This document shows, piece by piece, positions 5,419 through 5,430 of a stretch of DNA of 5,430 nt. Below the pieces are notes generated by a model. The model was not told where the DNA came from. It saw only the letters and a program-made list of their open reading frames with translations, and searched no databases. The position numbers and the translations under genes were made by a program. The number at the start of each line of letters is the position of its first letter. The stretch's first letter is position 1. This stretch comes from Candidatus Woesearchaeota archaeon (GTDB lineage: Archaea; Nanobdellota; Nanobdellia; Woesearchaeales; ARS49), in assembly GCA_003694525.1 (NCBI GenBank), contig RFLK01000072.1:1-5430 (forward strand), read 5' to 3'.

Positions 5419-5430
5419 GGTTTTTTCATA

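Noticed and set aside
1..5430. CRISPR arrays, insertion sequences, tRNA genes, attachment sites or a defence island
   Set aside because: I found no regularly spaced repeats, transposase motifs, cloverleaf-like sequence or mobile-element ends. No gap without a gene exceeds 130 bp.

Overview
The window reads as ordinary, gene-dense archaeal chromosome. The archaeal signs are a short (219-residue) triosephosphate isomerase of the archaeal type, BRE/TATA elements placed about 25-27 bp before start codons (leaderless transcription), a Sec11/SipW-like signal peptidase, and a sequon-rich Ig-like surface protein with a C-terminal membrane anchor. The compact layout and the small, divergent proteins fit a DPANN-type archaeon, but that placement is inference; there is no rRNA, tRNA or other marker to fix it.

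Layout. (1) 44-607 (+): a hypothetical protein I do not recognise. (2) 639-1756 (+): a tight three-gene operon made of a 42-residue TFIIB-like zinc-ribbon protein that is too short for routine gene calling, a thioredoxin (WCGPC) and triosephosphate isomerase. It has a good BRE/TATA at 603-617. (3) 1738-4415 (-): a two-gene operon of a 620-residue secreted, membrane-anchored Ig-like protein followed 17 bp later by a SpoIIM-family membrane protein. The end of the SpoIIM-family gene overlaps the end of tpiA by 19 bp on opposite strands. (4) 4416-4545: a 130-bp divergent promoter region with a perfect 9-bp inverted repeat enclosing the TATA box of the surface-protein gene. (5) 4546-5007 (+): a signal peptidase I-like serine protease, divergent from the surface protein. 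(6) 5020-5418 (-): a small FHA-domain protein that converges on the protease gene.

How the genes fit together. The right half looks like a cell-envelope neighbourhood: a secreted glycoprotein-like surface protein, a polytopic membrane partner and a protease of the signal-peptidase fold. The left half pairs central carbon metabolism (tpiA) with a redox protein (thioredoxin) and a possible small nucleic-acid- or protein-binding zinc ribbon. I see no CRISPR array, insertion sequence, integrase, tRNA, toxin-antitoxin pair or defence system. The most useful second-look items are the missed zinc-ribbon gene at the head of the trx-tpiA operon, the dyad over the surface-protein promoter, and the altered Asp motif of the signal-peptidase-like protein. 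None amounts to a clearly new system.
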